NCBI GenBank assembly: GCA_903909815.1 | Contig: CAIVXG010000198.1 | Span: 1 to 64,000 of the forward strand | Direction: 5' to 3' | DNA length: 64,000 bases | DNA from: an uncultured beta proteobacterium | GTDB taxonomy: Bacteria > Pseudomonadota > Gammaproteobacteria > Burkholderiales > Burkholderiaceae_C | Part shown: in pieces, positions 42,534 to 52,110 of the stretch | How the letters are laid out: every line of letters begins with the position of its first letter | How positions within the stretch are numbered: position 1 is the first letter of the stretch | The notes under the pieces: generated by a model | Told to the model about the DNA's origin: nothing | The model's input: only the letters and a program-made list of their open reading frames with translations | Databases searched by the model: none | Program-made: the position numbers and the translations under genes

Positions 42534-44258
42534 ATGTCGCGAGCGCTCCTTCAGACCGCCCTGTACGCATCGCTGCTGCTGTGCGCGCTGGGCTTGCTCT
42601 GGCGCATTTCGACCTGGTACCGGGTGCGCATCGGCCCCGACGTGCAAGCGGTGAAACTATGGCAGCGCTTGCACGCGCTGGTGCGGGGCGTGTCCGGGGC
42701 ACTGTTCAGTCGACAGATGTTGCACGTGCTTGCTGCCTTCTTCCATGACGTACTGCTGCAACGCCGGCTGTACCGCAGCGACAAGTCGCGCTGGCTCGCA
42801 CACCTGCTCATCTTTGCCGGATTCATGCTGTTGCTGCCGATGCACGCGCTCGGCCCGGTCGTGACCGCGCGGTTGTTCCCGGGCTACGAGTCCACCCTCA
42901 ATCCCTATCTCTTGCTGCGCAATCTCTTCGGTGCCATGCTCGTCGTCGGACTGGCAATGTTCCTCATCGGAGTTTGGCGTCGGCGAGCGCGCCTTGCTCC
43001 GACACGCCCGCCCATGGCTTGGGCTTTCGTCGCGCTGCTGGGTTGGGTCCTGGTGACAGGCTTCCTGCTGGAAGCCGACAAGATCGCCTCACCGCAGGCT
43101 TTCTACAGCATGGCCCGGCGCTACCACGGCAGCACGGATGCAGTAGAACTCGAGCCGCTGCGCGCCTTCTGGGCCAGTGAGTACGGGGTCGCGTTCGATG
43201 ACCTGAAGCAACCCCTAACACCCGGCGTGCTGCGCAAGGGGCGGGAAATGCACGACGAAGATTGCGCGGCTTGCCACGCGAGCGCAGCGTCCGCCTTTGT
43301 CTCCTACCCGATCGCGCAGGCATTGGCCCCGCTGGCGGGCATTCTGGATAAGGCACACGCGAGCGCCTGGCTGCTCTATCTCCACGTGTTCGCCTGCTTC
43401 ATCGGTCTGGCGATGCTGCCGTTCACGCGCTTCTTACACGCTGTCGCCGCTCCCGTTAGCCTGCTGGTCAATGGCGCTGCGCCGATTCGGCAACTTTCAA
43501 CGGCAGGGCGTGCAACGCAACGGGCACTGGCGCTGGATGCTTGCGTGCAATGCGGCATCTGCGATACCCATTGCTCTGTGGCCCCGCTGGCACGCCATCT
43601 GGACAACCCGTATCTCCTGCCATCGCACAAACTTATCGCCACCGGTGCGCTGGCCCGTGCTCGCTTGCTGCAGTCCGGTCGTCTGTCTGACGACGCTGGG
43701 GTCGAGGCGCTGCGGGTCGCGCAAGGCGCGTTCCTGTGCACCGACTGCGGACGCTGCACCAGCGAATGTCCCGCGGGACTGGACCTGGAGGACCTGTGGC
43801 AGGCCGGGCGCGGCGATCTTGCTGCCGCAGGTCTGCCGGCGCCAGCGCAATGGGTGCAGGCACGTCCGGCACTGGCGTGGTCCGAGTCCTTGCACGCGGA
43901 GGCTCGACCACAGAGCGATCTCGACGCGGATGCAGCGACCGCTCCGCTGTCGTCCAATCGAAGCAGCTTTTCACGCTGTGTCCAGTGCCAGACCTGCACC
44001 AACGTCTGCCCCGTGGTGGCGCACAGCACCGACCCGTCCTGCGGCGTCGACCTGACACCACAGAACGTGATGAACCTGCTGCGACTGGGCCTGCGCGAGC
44101 TCACCCTGGGTTCGACCATGGTCTGGGCTTGCGCCAGTTGCTACCAGTGTCAGGAGCACTGCCCGCAAGGCGTTCGCGTGGCCGACATCATGCTCGAGCT
44201 GCGCGCACTGGCCGTGCAGCGTTTGGGCGCAGTCAGGAACGCGAGGACTCCGTCATGA
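42534..44258 (+). CDS. Fused membrane / haem c / tetra-cluster iron-sulfur protein (GlpC/HdrC-like)
   Basis: 574 residues from ATG 42534. The first about 310 form a membrane domain with about five helices (10-25, 88-106, 132-147, 160-180, 278-305) and several His, like the cytochrome b partners of HdrE/NarI type. Between the fourth and fifth helix a C-A-A-C-H haem c motif (244-248) lies in a probably periplasmic loop. The rest carries four C-x2-C-x2-C-x3-C motifs (337-347, 402-412, 482-492, 533-543), enough for four [4Fe-4S] clusters. It appears to anchor GlpAB to the membrane and pass electrons to quinone and possibly to a periplasmic cytochrome. ATGA overlap with the CCG protein gene. Confidence 0.82.
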   Translation: MSRALLQTALYASLLLCALGLLWRISTWYRVRIGPDVQAVKLWQRLHALVRGVSGALFSRQMLHVLAAFFHDVLLQRRLYRSDKSRWLAHLLIFAGFMLLLPMHALGPVVTARLFPGYESTLNPYLLLRNLFGAMLVVGLAMFLIGVWRRRARLAPTRPPMAWAFVALLGWVLVTGFLLEADKIASPQAFYSMARRYHGSTDAVELEPLRAFWASEYGVAFDDLKQPLTPGVLRKGREMHDEDCAACHASAASAFVSYPIAQALAPLAGILDKAHASAWLLYLHVFACFIGLAMLPFTRFLHAVAAPVSLLVNGAAPIRQLSTAGRATQRALALDACVQCGICDTHCSVAPLARHLDNPYLLPSHKLIATGALARARLLQSGRLSDDAGVEALRVAQGAFLCTDCGRCTSECPAGLDLEDLWQAGRGDLAAAGLPAPAQWVQARPALAWSESLHAEARPQSDLDADAATAPLSSNRSSFSRCVQCQTCTNVCPVVAHSTDPSCGVDLTPQNVMNLLRLGLRELTLGSTMVWACASCYQCQEHCPQGVRVADIMLELRALAVQRLGAVRNARTPS

Positions 44259-45064
44259 AATACGCGCTGTTCCTGGGTTGCAAGATCCCTTCCCGGCTGC
44301 CGGCGTACGCCACTTCCACACGTGCCGTGCTGGAGCACTTGGGCATCGAGCTGGTTGATCTGGAATTCAACTGCTGTGGCTATCCCGCCCGAGACGTCAG
44401 CCGCGAGGGTTTTGTGCTGGCAGCCGCGTGCAACCTGGCTCTGGCCGAGCGCGCGGGTCTCGACCTGCTGACGCCTTGCGCCTGCTGCTTTGGCACACTG
44501 CGACAGGCGATCACCTTGCTGGATGAGGACTCGACGCTGCGAACGCACGTGACGCAAGCGCTCGCCGCCGAAGACCTCGAATGGTCGGGAAAAGTCCAGG
44601 TCGAGCACATCCTTCCCGTGCTGGCCCAAGCGATAGGGATGGACGCGCTTGCCGCCGCCGTCAGCGTCCGGCACACCGGTCTGCGGGTCGCCGCCCAATA
44701 TGGCTGCCACACGCTGCGCCCCAGTAATGTGGCACGTTTCGACAACCCCATGGCACCGACAAGCTTCGAAAACCTGATCCGCCTGACCGGCGCAACGCCC
44801 GTCGACTGGCCCCGCCGGCTGGACTGCTGCGGCGACCCACTGCATGGGGCGAACACTCCGCTGTCGGAGCAGATCACACGCGCCAAAATGGCCGATGCCC
44901 ATGCCGCTGGTGCGCAGGTGATGTGCAGCGCCTGCCCGCACTGCCATCTGCGTTTCAATGGGGCTCAGGCGGAACAGGCCGCCCCGGCCATTCGCCCCCT
45001 GCTGTACACCCAGCTTCTCGGAACAGCGATGGGGCTGTCGGCGAAGTCTCTCGGGCTTGAGTGA
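44255..45064 (+). CDS. HdrB-like CCG domain protein
   Basis: 269 residues with two complete cysteine-rich CCG motifs: Cys9, 40-41, 75, 78 and Cys151, 191-192, 224, 227, matching the CCG consensus of HdrB, GlpC C-terminus and LutA/GlcF. In HdrB these bind two non-cubane [4Fe-4S] clusters. ATG 44255 overlaps the previous stop; the longer open frame upstream is a shadow. It probably completes the electron path from GlpAB. Splitting GlpC-like functions over an HdrC-type and an HdrB-type protein is unusual. Confidence 0.87.
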   Translation: MKYALFLGCKIPSRLPAYATSTRAVLEHLGIELVDLEFNCCGYPARDVSREGFVLAAACNLALAERAGLDLLTPCACCFGTLRQAITLLDEDSTLRTHVTQALAAEDLEWSGKVQVEHILPVLAQAIGMDALAAAVSVRHTGLRVAAQYGCHTLRPSNVARFDNPMAPTSFENLIRLTGATPVDWPRRLDCCGDPLHGANTPLSEQITRAKMADAHAAGAQVMCSACPHCHLRFNGAQAEQAAPAIRPLLYTQLLGTAMGLSAKSLGLE

Positions 45065-45117
45065 TCCCTTGGGCGCACGAGCCTTTCAAGATTTCCAAAA
45101 TAGGTGACAACCCCCTG

Positions 45118-45201
45118 CGTCCTTGCGAGGCCAAAGGGCGCAGCAATCCATGGTGGAGCGCCGCGGTACTCGTGGATTGCCGCGCTGCGCTCGCAATGAC
45201 G
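45118..45201. repeat. Palindromic intergenic repeat, copy 2
   Basis: About 84 bases; right arm GTGGATTGCCGCGCTGCG then CTCGCAATGACG is the reverse complement of the conserved arm of copy 1 at 13502, and the left arm CGTCCTTGCGAGGCC corresponds to its degenerate arm. It lies behind the HdrB-like gene and in front of the ugpB promoter region, where its hairpin could end or protect the transcript. Confidence 0.7.
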
Positions 45202-45246
45202 AACCCGTCGCATCGAGCGATGTCATGAGTCACTGATTTCCCAATC

Positions 45247-45260
45247 TTGATTTTTCTCAA
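45247..45260 (+). promoter_or_regulatory. FNR-type box, site 4 (ugpB)
   Basis: TTGAT-TTTT-CTCAA, identical to site 2 and to inverted site 1, followed by CGG. Its centre lies about 82 bases upstream of the ugpB ATG, so transcription activated at -41.5 would begin near 45295. Confidence 0.65.
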
Positions 45261-45335
45261 CGGTGATTGAGGGTGCCGGAATATCGTCCAACTACCGGGC
45301 GGCATTGTGCCTCCCTCCAATACAGGAGAAGTGTC

Positions 45336-46664
45336 ATGCGTATGCGGAAATTGATGGCGTTGATGCTCGGCGCTGCACTGGTATCCCCCGCTCTGGTGCT
45401 GGCGCAAACCGAGATCCAGTGGTGGCATTCGATGACCGGGCCTCTGAGCGATCGGGTCAACGACATCGCCACCAAGTTCAATACCTCGCAATCAGAGTAC
45501 AAGGTCGTTGCTGTATTCAAGGGTGGCTACGCCGAATCCATGGCCGCAGCGATTGCCGCCTACCGCGCCAAAACTCCGCCGCACATCGCGCAGGTTTTTG
45601 AAGTCGGGACCGCCACCATGATGGCAGCTACGGGTGCCATCAAACCGGTGTATCAGGTGATGGCCGAGTCGGGCGAAAAGTTCGATCCAAAAAGCTATAT
45701 GCCGGCGGTCAGCAGCTATTACACCGACACCACGGGGCGCATGCTGTCCATGCCTTTCAACAGCTCGACCACCGTCTTTTATTACAACAAGGACGCATTC
45801 GCCAAGGCCGGTCTGGACCCGAACCGTCCGCCCAAAACCTGGGAGGAAGTGGGCGTCGCCGCCAAGAAGATCAAGGACACGGGCACGCTGCCATGCGGCT
45901 ACACCACCGCCTGGCAATCCTGGGTGCAACTTGAGAGCACCAGCGCCTGGCACAACGTGGCCTTCGCCACCAAAGACAATGGCTTTGGCGGCTTGGACGC
46001 GCGCCTCGACTTCAACAATCCACTGCTGATCAAACACATCTCCATGCTCTCCGACTGGGCCAAGGACGGCCGCTTCACCTATGGCGGGCGCACGACCGAG
46101 CCCCAAGCCAAGTTTCACAGCGGCGAGTGCGCCATGCTCACCGGATCGTCGGCCAGTTATGCCGAGTTCAAGCGCAATGCCAAATTTGAATTCGGCATCT
46201 CCACCTTGCCCTACCACGCCGGCGTGTTGGGCGCCCCGCAGAACACCATCATTGGCGGCGCCAGCCTGTGGGTATACGCGGGCAAGAGCAAGCAGGAGTA
46301 CCGCGGCGTCGCCAAGTTCTTCAGCTTCCTGTCTTCGCCAGAAATCCAGGCCGAATGGCACCAGGCTACGGGCTATGTGCCCATCACCAAGGCCGCCTAC
46401 GAACTGAGCAAGAGCCAGGGCTACTACGAGAAGAACCCGGGCACCGATGTCGCCATCGAACAACTGCTACTGAAGAACCCGACCAAGATGTCCAAGGGCG
46501 TGCGCCTGGGCAATCTTCCGCAGGTCCGCAACATCATCGACGAGGAACTGGAAGCCGTATGGTCGGGGCAAAAGACCGCTAAGGCTGCGCTGGACGAGGC
46601 CGTCAAGCGCGGCAATGAAGAGCTGCGCAAGTTCGAACGTGCGAACAAGGGGGCGGGCAAATAG
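45336..46664 (+). CDS. ugpB: Glycerol-3-phosphate ABC transporter binding protein
   Basis: 442 residues from ATG 45336 behind AGGAGAA. Signal peptide (about 1-23), then E-I-Q-W-W-H-S-M-T-G-P-L, the UgpB opening that lines the ligand pocket, and a family 1 extracellular binding fold with G-G-A-S-L-W-V. Binds sn-glycerol 3-phosphate or its diesters in the periplasm. Followed by ugpA, ugpE, ugpC. It sits after the GlpAB-Hdr genes, so imported G3P feeds that dehydrogenase. Confidence 0.92.
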   Translation: MRMRKLMALMLGAALVSPALVLAQTEIQWWHSMTGPLSDRVNDIATKFNTSQSEYKVVAVFKGGYAESMAAAIAAYRAKTPPHIAQVFEVGTATMMAATGAIKPVYQVMAESGEKFDPKSYMPAVSSYYTDTTGRMLSMPFNSSTTVFYYNKDAFAKAGLDPNRPPKTWEEVGVAAKKIKDTGTLPCGYTTAWQSWVQLESTSAWHNVAFATKDNGFGGLDARLDFNNPLLIKHISMLSDWAKDGRFTYGGRTTEPQAKFHSGECAMLTGSSASYAEFKRNAKFEFGISTLPYHAGVLGAPQNTIIGGASLWVYAGKSKQEYRGVAKFFSFLSSPEIQAEWHQATGYVPITKAAYELSKSQGYYEKNPGTDVAIEQLLLKNPTKMSKGVRLGNLPQVRNIIDEELEAVWSGQKTAKAALDEAVKRGNEELRKFERANKGAGK

Positions 46665-46731
46665 CCTGAACCCTTGCGGGGCAGGCCAGCCTGTCCTCAA
46701 CTGATCACGATCACTCCGGGAAGACACCTCC

Positions 46732-47622
46732 ATGCCAGCCGAAAAGCGTGCCTACTTCCCTGCCGGGTGGTTGCCCTATGTGCTGGTGGCGCCGCAACTC
46801 GCCATCACCTTGGTGTTCTTCATGTGGCCCGCTCTGCAGGCCATGTGGCAGTCACTTTTGGTGGAGGACTCTTTCGGCCTGAACGTTCAATTCGTGGGCC
46901 TGCTCAACTTCCGCGAGCTGTTCGCCGACCCTTACTACCTGAACTCGTTCAAGGTGACGGCGGTATTCAGCGTGCTGATGACCGTAGGCGCCTTGCTGAT
47001 TTCTCTCATGCTCGCCGGCGCCTGCGACTACCTGATCCGCGGTGCGCGGCTCTATCAGACCTTGCTGATCTGGCCCTATGCCGTGGCGCCGGTGGTGGCA
47101 GCCGTGTTGTGGGCCTTCATCTTCAACCCCACTCTAGGCATCCTGACCTACGCGTTGCGCGCCTGGTTCGGCATTGCGTGGAACCATCTGCTCAACGGCA
47201 ATCAGGCCATGACTCTGATCATCATCGCGTCCGGGTGGAAACAGATCTCCTACAACTTCCTGTTTTTCCTGGCCGGCATGCAGGCGATCCCGAAGTCGCT
47301 GATCGAGGCCGCGGCGATTGACGGCGCGGGGCCAGTCAGGCGCTTTGGATCGGTCATCTTGCCACTGATCTCGCCCACCACCTTCTTCCTGCTGGTAGTG
47401 AACATCGTCTATGCCTTCTTCGACACCTTTGGTGTGATCGATGCCATCACCCAGGGCGGCCCGGTGCAGGCCACCGAGGTGCTGGTGTACAAGGTGTACA
47501 ACGACGGATTCAAGGGCGGTGATCTGGGTGGCTCGGCCGCGCAGTCGGTGGTGTTGATGGTGATCGTGATCGCGCTCACCGTGGTGCAGTTCCGCTACAT
47601 CGAGCGCAAGGTGCAGTACTGA
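46732..47622 (+). CDS. ugpA: Glycerol-3-phosphate ABC transporter permease
   Basis: 296 residues, six membrane helices, with the EAA loop [14 protein letters not shown] in the last third. Forms the channel with UgpE. Stop overlaps the ugpE start by one base (TGATG). Confidence 0.92.
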   Translation: MPAEKRAYFPAGWLPYVLVAPQLAITLVFFMWPALQAMWQSLLVEDSFGLNVQFVGLLNFRELFADPYYLNSFKVTAVFSVLMTVGALLISLMLAGACDYLIRGARLYQTLLIWPYAVAPVVAAVLWAFIFNPTLGILTYALRAWFGIAWNHLLNGNQAMTLIIIASGWKQISYNFLFFLAGMQAIPKSLIEAAAIDGAGPVRRFGSVILPLISPTTFFLLVVNIVYAFFDTFGVIDAITQGGPVQATEVLVYKVYNDGFKGGDLGGSAAQSVVLMVIVIALTVVQFRYIERKVQY

Positions 47623-48470
47623 TGATAGAGAACCGACCAGGCCTGAGGCTCTTCTGCCACGCCATGCTGCTGCTCAGCGTGTTGACGTTGACGTTCCCGG
47701 TGTGGATCGCCTTCGTGGCCTCAACCCACACGGCCGAGCGCATGGTCACAGTGCCAATCCCGTTGTGGCCCGGCACAGAGTTGCTGGACAACTACCGCAC
47801 GGTGCTTGTCCATGGCGTAGCCGGTGCCAGCTCGGCGCCGGTGAGTCGCATGATGTTCAACAGCCTGGTGATGGCGCTGTCGATCGCCGTGGGCAAGATC
47901 GTCATCTCACTGCTCTCGGCCTTCGCCATCGTGTACTTCCGCTTTCCGCTGCGCAATGTGTTCTTCTGGATGATCTTCATCACGCTCATGCTGCCGGTGG
48001 AAGTGCGCATCTTTCCAACCTACAAGGTGGTGTCGGACCTGCACCTGATCAACAGCTACGCCGGGCTCACGCTGCCGCTCATCGCTTCTGCAACAGCGAC
48101 CTTTTTGTTCCGTCAGTTCTTCATGACCATCCCGGACGAAATGATGGAGGCCGCGCGCATGGACGGCGCCAGCGCGCTGCGCTTCTTCTGGGACGTGGTG
48201 CTGCCGCTCTCACGCACGAATATGGCGGCGCTGTTTGTGATCCTGTTCATCTACGGCTGGAACCAGTACCTGTGGCCCCTGCTCGTCACCACCGACGAGT
48301 CCATGTACACGGCGGTGATCGGCATCAAACGCATGATCCCCGGCGGCGACGCTTCAGTGGACTGGAACCTGGTGATGGCGGCGGCGATGCTGGCCATGCT
48401 ACCACCCGCGCTGGTGGTGATCGTGACGCAGAAATGGTTCGTTAAGGGCCTGGTCGAGCAGGAGAAATGA
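47622..48470 (+). CDS. ugpE: Glycerol-3-phosphate ABC transporter permease
   Basis: 282 residues, six membrane helices, EAA loop [14 protein letters not shown]. Partner of UgpA. The ugpC start follows directly after its stop. Confidence 0.92.
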   Translation: MIENRPGLRLFCHAMLLLSVLTLTFPVWIAFVASTHTAERMVTVPIPLWPGTELLDNYRTVLVHGVAGASSAPVSRMMFNSLVMALSIAVGKIVISLLSAFAIVYFRFPLRNVFFWMIFITLMLPVEVRIFPTYKVVSDLHLINSYAGLTLPLIASATATFLFRQFFMTIPDEMMEAARMDGASALRFFWDVVLPLSRTNMAALFVILFIYGWNQYLWPLLVTTDESMYTAVIGIKRMIPGGDASVDWNLVMAAAMLAMLPPALVVIVTQKWFVKGLVEQEK

Positions 48471-49556
48471 ATGGCCGCCGTGTCGATTCGCGATGTTTAT
48501 AAATCCTTCGGGCCGGTGAAGGTGATCCAGGGCATTTCCATGGAGGTCGCCGATGGCGAATTCGTGGTGCTGGTGGGACCCTCGGGCTGCGGCAAGTCCA
48601 CGCTGCTGCGCATGGTGGCCGGACTGGAGGGCATCAGCGCGGGCGAGATCGCCATCGGTGGCCGCGTGGTGAACAAGGTCGAACCCAAGGACCGGGACAT
48701 CGCCATGGTGTTCCAGAATTACGCGCTCTATCCCCACAAGAGCGTGTACGACAACATGGCTTACGGCCTGAAGATTCGCGGCCTGCCCAAGGACGAAATC
48801 GAGGTGCTGGTGCAGCGTGCGGCTGAAACACTGGAACTGTCGCAATTGCTCAAGCGTGCTCCGCGCGAACTCTCCGGCGGACAGCGCCAGCGCGTGGCCA
48901 TGGGGCGCGCCATCGTGCGCCAACCGGCGGTGTTCCTGTTCGACGAGCCGCTGTCCAATCTGGACGCCAAGCTGCGCGTGCAGATGCGTGCGGAACTCCA
49001 GGCCCTGCACCGGCGCCTGGGCACCACCACACTGTATGTAACGCACGACCAGGTCGAGGCCATGACGCTGGCACAGCGCATGCTGGTCATGAATCAGGGC
49101 CGAGCCGAGCAGATCGGAGCACCGCTGGAGGTGTACACGCGCCCGGCCACCACCTTTGTTGCCGGCTTCATCGGTTCACCCCCCATGAACCTGATTCCCG
49201 GACGCGTTGGTGCTGATGGCAACACGCTCATAGCCGACGTGGGTGGCAGCATGGGACTGCCTCAATCCGTTGGCGCCCTGGCCGGTCGCAGCGTGCTGCT
49301 GGGTGTGCGCCCCGAGCACCTTGAAGCCTGCGATCGCAGCGCTGCGTTGCTTACGCCGCAAATCAATTTCGTGGAACTGCTGGGTTCGGACTCGCTCGTG
49401 TACGGCTACCTGGGCGCAGACAAGGGTGGCGTGCGTCTGGCAGCGCGCCTTCATGCCGCGTCGGCACAAGCGCACGATGGCGCCCTGCCGCTGCGCTTCG
49501 AGGCACAACACATGCACCTGTTCGATCCGACGAGCACCCGGCGCATCGAGTTCTGA
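48471..49556 (+). CDS. ugpC: Glycerol-3-phosphate ABC transporter ATPase
   Basis: 361 residues. Walker [10 protein letters not shown], signature L-S-G-G-Q-R-Q-R-V, Walker [12 protein letters not shown], and a C-terminal MalK-type regulatory domain (about 240-361). Energises the Ugp importer; the C-terminal domain may respond to phosphate signals as in E. coli UgpC. Last gene of the operon. Confidence 0.92.
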   Translation: MAAVSIRDVYKSFGPVKVIQGISMEVADGEFVVLVGPSGCGKSTLLRMVAGLEGISAGEIAIGGRVVNKVEPKDRDIAMVFQNYALYPHKSVYDNMAYGLKIRGLPKDEIEVLVQRAAETLELSQLLKRAPRELSGGQRQRVAMGRAIVRQPAVFLFDEPLSNLDAKLRVQMRAELQALHRRLGTTTLYVTHDQVEAMTLAQRMLVMNQGRAEQIGAPLEVYTRPATTFVAGFIGSPPMNLIPGRVGADGNTLIADVGGSMGLPQSVGALAGRSVLLGVRPEHLEACDRSAALLTPQINFVELLGSDSLVYGYLGADKGGVRLAARLHAASAQAHDGALPLRFEAQHMHLFDPTSTRRIEF

Positions 49557-49878
49557 ACGCACAAGCACAGGATCTTCGGCGGCAACCGGCATAAGCCTAG
49601 GGGGGTGGCGTAATCTCCGCTTCGTCAGCATCCCTGCAACTTCATGAAATGGATCGAAGTCCAGATCTGGCAACGATCCCAGTTCCAACGCAGGCGAGAA
49701 TCGACTGACCAGCGACGTCACAGTGCGCAAGCGTATGGAATAGCACCACGTCCCGCATCACTCAAATGAGGTAGGACTCATAACAAATTTGGCTGGGATT
49801 GGGTCGTTGGGTCATTCCGCACCTTCGTAGAGAACAAGCCATCCGTGTGTGGATGGTTGACTACAGGGAGGCGGCAAG
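49557..49878. other. Intergenic stretch
   Basis: 322 bases after ugpC with no credible gene on either strand. It contains the promoter region of the truncated regulator gene, a G-rich run (CCTAGGGGGG near 49600) and the CCATCC/GGATGG hairpin listed separately. Confidence 0.4.
49839..49856 (+). repeat. Inverted repeat CCATCC-GTGTGT-GGATGG in the leader of the next gene
   Basis: Six-base perfect arms around GTGTGT, extended by near-matching AA/TT, about 22 bases before the ATG of the truncated regulator and just before its GGGAGG site. Could be an operator or a leader hairpin; not followed by a T run. Confidence 0.35.
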
Positions 49879-50535
49879 ATGGACCTTGCGACCGAGGAAT
49901 TGACGCTTTTTGGCAATTTGATCGGGCTGATCTACGAAGGCGCGACCGATCCCACGCTCTGGACCAAAAGCATCATGCCGGCCATGGCGTTGTACTTCCA
50001 GGTTCCGGATTGCGTTCTATTCACGCCCCTGCATGCTCCGCGCGATGGCGGCTACTTGTTCATGTATGGCGGGGCCCAGGAACAGTATGACCTTTATGCC
50101 AGCAAGTGCCAGGCGAGCGACGATGCCTTGACCAATGCGGCCGTCGAGAGAAATCTGGCCTTTGAAGGCAACGTGATTCTGGGTGATGAACTGCTTCCTC
50201 GTCAGCAGTGGCTGGAATCCAAACTCTTCACGGAATGCTATTCGAGCAATCCCAATCTGGCGCAAATGATGACAGCCGTTGTGTTCGGACTGGACTCAAC
50301 GGCGTCCATGAGCTCGGCTTGTTCGTTCTTCCGCAGCGCGCTAGAGCCAAATTCAACGACGCAACCTACAAAGCCCGGTGGCGCTGCGCACCATTTGCGG
50401 CGATGCAGGGGCCAGACGCTGACATGGCTCGGAAACTGCTACGCTTTGCCTTTCGACACCCAGGACTCAGACGTGAAATCACTCCTGAAGACTCCATTCC
50501 TGTTGCCCTACTTGGGCGTGGCAACGAAAGCATGA
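49879..50535 (+). pseudogene. Truncated LuxR-type regulator, helix-turn-helix lost
   Basis: The first about 150 residues (G-N-L-I-G-L-I-Y-E-G-A-T-D-P-T-L-W, A-P-D-C-V-L-F-T-P-L-H-like segment, A-V-E-R-N-L-A-F-E-G-N-V-I-L-G-D-E-L-L-P-R-Q-Q) resemble the sensory part of single-component LuxR regulators common in Burkholderiales. After S-A-C-S-F-F-R the frame turns to unrelated sequence, while an overlapping frame continues A-R-A-K-F-N-D-A-T-Y-K-A-R; a frameshift near 50340 is likely. The C-terminal LuxR DNA-binding domain is absent because the next gene begins at 50552. It keeps a good GGGAGG ribosome site, so a truncated protein may be made. Confidence 0.5.
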
Positions 50536-50551
50536 CGATACCGAGGACACC

Positions 50552-52081
50552 ATGAAGACACTCAGCGGCCTGGATGCCTCTTTCCTCTACCTGGAATGCG
50601 CGGAAATGCCGATGCATGTGGGTTCGCTGCACCTGTACGAATTGCCCGCTGGCTTCCAGGGAAGCTTCCACCGGGCAGTGCAGCGTCATGTGGCAGCTCG
50701 CCTGCACCTGGCACCTCTTTTTCACCAACAGCTGGCCTCCATGCCCTTGAACGTCGGCCACCCGGCCTGGGTTCAGGCTGGGCAGGTGGACCTGGACTTG
50801 CATGTGTGCAAGGCGGCCAGCAAGAAACTCAGCAGGCACGAGGTCCAAGCGCATTGCGCGCAGTTGCACGGGCAATTGCTGGACCGCAGCCGCCCGCTGT
50901 GGGAATTTCATATCTTTGATCACGTGAGCGCGCCCAAAGGCAAGCGCTACGTCGCTTTCTATTCCAAGATTCACCACGCGGCGCTGGACGGCAAGGCCGG
51001 TACCGTGCTCGCAAACGCGCTGCTGGATCTGAGCGCCACGCCACGCGAAGTGCCGCCACCTGCGGCGAAATCAAGTGGCCGCCAGCGCAAGGAACTGAGT
51101 GCTGCCGCGATGGTCGGGCAGGTGCTGACGGGTTCGCTCTCGCAATACATGAAGCTGGCGCGCGGCCTACCCGCTGCGCTCAGTGCCGCCAGCAGTACGC
51201 TGCTGCAGCGCCTGCATCATGCACCCGACACGCGCCAAGCGGCACCGTTCTTCGCCCCGCTGACGCGCTTCAATGTGGCCGTCACACCCCAGCGCAGCTT
51301 TGCCACGGCCAGTTTGCCGTTTGCGCCCTGCCGCGCCATCGCCAAGGCCCTGGGCATATCGTTCAACGACCTGCTGCTGTGGCTTTGTTCGACAGCGCTG
51401 CGCCAGTACCTTTTGCAGTACGACAGCGTGCCCAAGAAGTCTCTGGTGGCGGCGATGCCGGTGAGTCTGCGCGAGGATCAAAACCTGGACCTCAACACCC
51501 AGGCCTCCATGACGCTGGTGCAATTGGGAACCCAATACGCCGATCCGCAAAAGCGCCTGCAGGCGATTCTCACATCCAGCGGCAAGGTCAAGGACGCGAT
51601 GCTCAAGCTCAAAGGCATCTTGCCCACGGATTACCCCTCGCTCTTGGCGCCGTGGCTGGTGGGCGGCGTCAGCAAGGCGCTGTTCAAGACCTACAGCGCC
51701 ACCGGCCTTTCGGCGCGGCTGCCGATGCCGTCGAATCTGGTCATCAGCAACGTGCCCGGGCCCCAAGTTCCGCTCTATCTGGCCGGAGCGCGAATGCTCA
51801 CCTTTCATCCGATGTCGATCGTGATGCACGGCGTGGCGCTGAACATCACGGTGCAAACCTACGCCGGCAGCGTGGATTTCGGATTGATCGCCGACCAGCA
51901 GGCCGTTCCCAGCGAACATTTGCAACACATCGCTGACGCACTGGAACAGGCCTTTGCGCTGGCGCAGCAATTATTCCCCAACGCAGCGCCCAAACCCGAT
52001 TCCACACCACCGGCTCCACGCGTCAAACCGACGCGCAAACGCAGCAGCGCCGTCACGACCGGGACGCAGGCCCAGGATTGA
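50552..52081 (+). CDS. Wax ester synthase / diacylglycerol acyltransferase
   Basis: 509 residues. The H-H-A-A-L-D-G motif at 141-147 is the WS/DGAT H-H-x3-D-G active site; L-S-G-L-D-A-S-F-L-Y-L-E at the start, S-N-V-P-G-P near 395 and N-I-T-V-Q-T-Y late are typical. Esterifies acyl-CoA with fatty alcohol or diacylglycerol, giving neutral storage lipid. GAGGACACC precedes ATG. The downstream lipase gene follows at once, so synthesis and hydrolysis of neutral lipid may be linked. Confidence 0.9.
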   Translation: MKTLSGLDASFLYLECAEMPMHVGSLHLYELPAGFQGSFHRAVQRHVAARLHLAPLFHQQLASMPLNVGHPAWVQAGQVDLDLHVCKAASKKLSRHEVQAHCAQLHGQLLDRSRPLWEFHIFDHVSAPKGKRYVAFYSKIHHAALDGKAGTVLANALLDLSATPREVPPPAAKSSGRQRKELSAAAMVGQVLTGSLSQYMKLARGLPAALSAASSTLLQRLHHAPDTRQAAPFFAPLTRFNVAVTPQRSFATASLPFAPCRAIAKALGISFNDLLLWLCSTALRQYLLQYDSVPKKSLVAAMPVSLREDQNLDLNTQASMTLVQLGTQYADPQKRLQAILTSSGKVKDAMLKLKGILPTDYPSLLAPWLVGGVSKALFKTYSATGLSARLPMPSNLVISNVPGPQVPLYLAGARMLTFHPMSIVMHGVALNITVQTYAGSVDFGLIADQQAVPSEHLQHIADALEQAFALAQQLFPNAAPKPDSTPPAPRVKPTRKRSSAVTTGTQAQD

Positions 52082-52110
52082 CCTCGGGAAATGCGGTTAT
52101 AAATCGCTCC

